21,274 bases of DNA, taken from a virus. The notes under the pieces were generated by a model. That model did no database searches and was not told where the DNA came from. It saw nothing but the letters and a program-made list of their open reading frames with translations. The translations under genes and the position numbers were made by a program. The stretch is taken from the IMG/VR virus record IMGVR_UViG_3300012920_000342, positions 1 to 21,274 of that record. One strand, given 5' to 3'. The number at the start of each line of letters is the position of its first letter. Position 1 is the stretch's first letter. Below, piece by piece: positions 19,869 to 21,274 of the stretch.

Positions 19869-20123
19869 ATGACGAAAGAAACGATCTTCCTTAACGCCCA
19901 GAACGGTGCTGTCGCTGTCTACAAAGGTGTAGCAAATCTTGTCGGTCTTGCCAAGAACGGTAAGACTCTGAAGTATATCTTTGACACTCACAACATCGAC
20001 TACATGAATGACCGTGTGTTCTTTCAAAGCACCATGGACTTTGCTGACGAAGAAGGTTTTGCTACCGCTGATGGTGCAAAGCAGATTGTAGCTGAAATGA
20101 TCAACGAAATGGAGATTGCATAA
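19869..20123 (+). CDS. Small protein, unknown function, possibly early and highly expressed
   Basis: 84 residues, with GAGAGAGAGAC before ATG 19869. Sequence has IFLNAQNGAVAVYKGVANLVGLAKNGKTLKYIFDTHNIDY and ends in an acidic helix. Codons are host-like (CTT, GTC, AAC, CGT) and few AGA occur. Near-consensus promoter plus shared leader suggests strong early expression. No family recognised. TAATG coupling to the next gene. Confidence 0.65.
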   Translation: MTKETIFLNAQNGAVAVYKGVANLVGLAKNGKTLKYIFDTHNIDYMNDRVFFQSTMDFADEEGFATADGAKQIVAEMINEMEIA

Positions 20124-20596
20124 TGTCTGCCTTTGTGATTGAAACTTCTGTTCTTGAAAACTATGCTGCCCATGATTCTGATTGGGATGGTGAGACAATG
20201 CGCTGGAAGCCCAAAGTCGGTTCTCGCTACATTGTCGAAACTGGCAATATGGCAGATGTTCGTGAGGTTCAGAATTTAGTGACATCTGAATCTGACTCGC
20301 TTATCGAGTCTACCTCTGACATCTATCAGGTCGAAGATTCTAACTGGGAGTCCGAGTTTGTTAAGATGCAGAAAGAGTATGACCCTCACGGTTGGGACAC
20401 GATCTACCTCGATCCTGTCATCCGTCGTGGTAAAAACTCTCACTGGTTTATGAAGCGTGGCTACATCGCCGGCAAGCACCTCGAAGATGACGAAAAGTTT
20501 GGTCATCTTGCTGGTAAGTTTGTCGGTTGGGTTGACAATCTCACAACTGGCGAATGTGTTCTTAAAATCGAAGGTGATAAAAGAGAGGTACTTTAA
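20123..20596 (+). CDS. Phage protein, unknown function
   Basis: 157 residues. It starts MSAFVIETSVLENYAAHDSD and contains MRWKPKVGSRYIVETGN and DPHGWDTIYLDPVIRRGKNSHW. The ENYAAHD and W-K-x-K-G-S-x-Y-I-V pattern recalls small phage proteins of unknown role. Arginine is almost always CGT/CGC here, as in the preceding gene. TAATG coupling to the oxygenase that follows. Confidence 0.65.
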   Translation: MSAFVIETSVLENYAAHDSDWDGETMRWKPKVGSRYIVETGNMADVREVQNLVTSESDSLIESTSDIYQVEDSNWESEFVKMQKEYDPHGWDTIYLDPVIRRGKNSHWFMKRGYIAGKHLEDDEKFGHLAGKFVGWVDNLTTGECVLKIEGDKREVL

Positions 20597-21126
20597 TGGA
20601 AGTAACACCACATAAAATCATAGATAACTTTTTGTCAGAAGAAGAACATCAAGATATCTATAGAAGGCTTATGCATGAGCAAATGCCACTAGAAGAAATG
20701 GGACAAACAGTGCCAATGTATTTCTCAGAAAATAGTGCATATCCAGGTGATACAGATGGTGGAGGTCACTGGTATAATCCACTTTATTTAGATCCACATC
20801 CAGTAAGTGACCACTTTGAGCCTATCTGTTATCCTATTCTAAAAAATGTAGCTGTCAAAGCTGTTGTTCGTGCTAGAGTCAATTGGTACTATAAAACACC
20901 AGAAATTATTGAACATGCTATGCATACAGATTTAGATTCTCCTATCGATAATCTTTTATATTATGTAAACACTAATGATGGATATACAAAGCTTCAATGT
21001 GGTACTAAAATCGAAAGTATCGCTAATCGGGCGGTATTCTTTCAAGGACATTTAGATCACTGTAGTACGACTACAACTGATCAACTACTAAGATGTAATG
21101 TCAACATTAATTTTATAGCACACTAG
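20596..21126 (+). CDS. 2OG-Fe(II) oxygenase, paralogue of the one at 15348
   Basis: 176 residues. IIDNFLSEEEHQDIYRRL opens the protein; ligands are His110-x-Asp112 (AMHTDLD), His155 (LDHCSTTTT) and Arg166 (LLRCNVNINF). YYVNTNDGYTKLQCGTKIES parallels NTNNGWTQFENGTKVES in the protein at 15348-15875. Codons revert to the AGA-rich phage style right after two host-like genes, so it may have a different history. Substrate unknown. Confidence 0.83.
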   Translation: MEVTPHKIIDNFLSEEEHQDIYRRLMHEQMPLEEMGQTVPMYFSENSAYPGDTDGGGHWYNPLYLDPHPVSDHFEPICYPILKNVAVKAVVRARVNWYYKTPEIIEHAMHTDLDSPIDNLLYYVNTNDGYTKLQCGTKIESIANRAVFFQGHLDHCSTTTTDQLLRCNVNINFIAH

Positions 21127-21139
21127 GGAGAATTAAAAA

Positions 21140-21274
21140 ATGCTATATAAGTCTCATCGTGATTTTGAGCCCGTCTATGAATATGGCGGTAAACTACTCG
21201 GTCGTTTTGAACATGACGATTATGAAGGTTTCAAAAAATATGATTATCATGTTTATGAACTTGCCGAGATTAAA
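21140..21274 (+). CDS. Start of an unknown gene (3' end missing)
   Basis: Only the first 45 codons are in the window. AGGGAG (about 21124-21129) precedes ATG 21140 by about 10 bases. The visible part, MLYKSHRDFEPVYEYGGKLL followed by GRFEHDDYEGFKKYDYHVYE, is Tyr-, Asp- and His-rich. Too short to assign. Confidence 0.6.
   Translation, partial: MLYKSHRDFEPVYEYGGKLLGRFEHDDYEGFKKYDYHVYELAEIK

Noticed and set aside
19839-20285. 148-residue minus-strand frame
   Set aside because: It runs antisense across a promoter leader and two coupled + strand genes with good ribosome sites; its composition is that of a shadow frame.
1-21274. CRISPR arrays, insertion sequences, integrase or attachment sites, rRNA
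   Set aside because: No regularly spaced direct repeats, transposase-like frames, terminal inverted repeats or rRNA-like stretches were seen on either strand.

Overview
This window reads as part of the genome of a T4-superfamily tailed phage, probably marine. All supported genes lie on the + strand, are tightly packed (many ATGA or TAATG junctions), and include T4-type replication genes: a gp61-like primase, an RNase H and a SegE-like GIY-YIG protein. The B12-dependent ribonucleotide reductase, ThyX, the many 2OG-Fe(II) oxygenases and the Api92-like protein fit marine myoviruses. A pseudoazurin gene suggests a proteobacterial host, most simply an alphaproteobacterium; host and habitat are inference from gene content.

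Layout. 1-1119: a class 3 lipase (start outside the window) and two small membrane proteins, one holin-like. 1155-5762: nucleotide metabolism and replication, with primase, ThyX, class II ribonucleotide reductase, a DUF1289 protein in the gap behind it, two small proteins and the GIY-YIG protein. 5743-9460: a glycan-type cassette with a TylF-like methyltransferase, a sulfotransferase, two GT-A glycosyltransferases and a capsule-type transferase, closed by two hairpin terminators. 9569-10618: a short cassette with the pseudoazurin gene, a DUF3563 protein and microproteins, closed by another terminator. 10598-11083: a promoter, a strongly folded leader, two tiny membrane proteins and tRNA-Arg(TCT) and tRNA-Ser(TGA). 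11101-16045: small conserved phage proteins, glutaredoxin, four of the five 2OG-Fe(II) oxygenases and a GT4 glycosyltransferase. 16115-17724: small, mostly unknown proteins. 17764-19802: RNase H, a DUF6433-like protein and two unknown proteins. 19869-21274: two unknown proteins with host-like codons, a fifth 2OG oxygenase and the start of another gene.

Regulation. Six sigma-70-like promoters with an exact TTGACA are visible. At four of them (1116, 10598, 16042, 19799) the TGA stop codon of the preceding gene lies inside the TTGACA. At two, the TTGACA also sits in the loop of a terminator-like hairpin. Three promoters share a leader element, GTGATTCG(T/C)AAA followed by a GAGAG-rich stretch. 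The most unusual items are the secreted blue copper protein, this compact stop/terminator/promoter design with its shared leader, and a riboswitch-like folded leader at 10636-10728.
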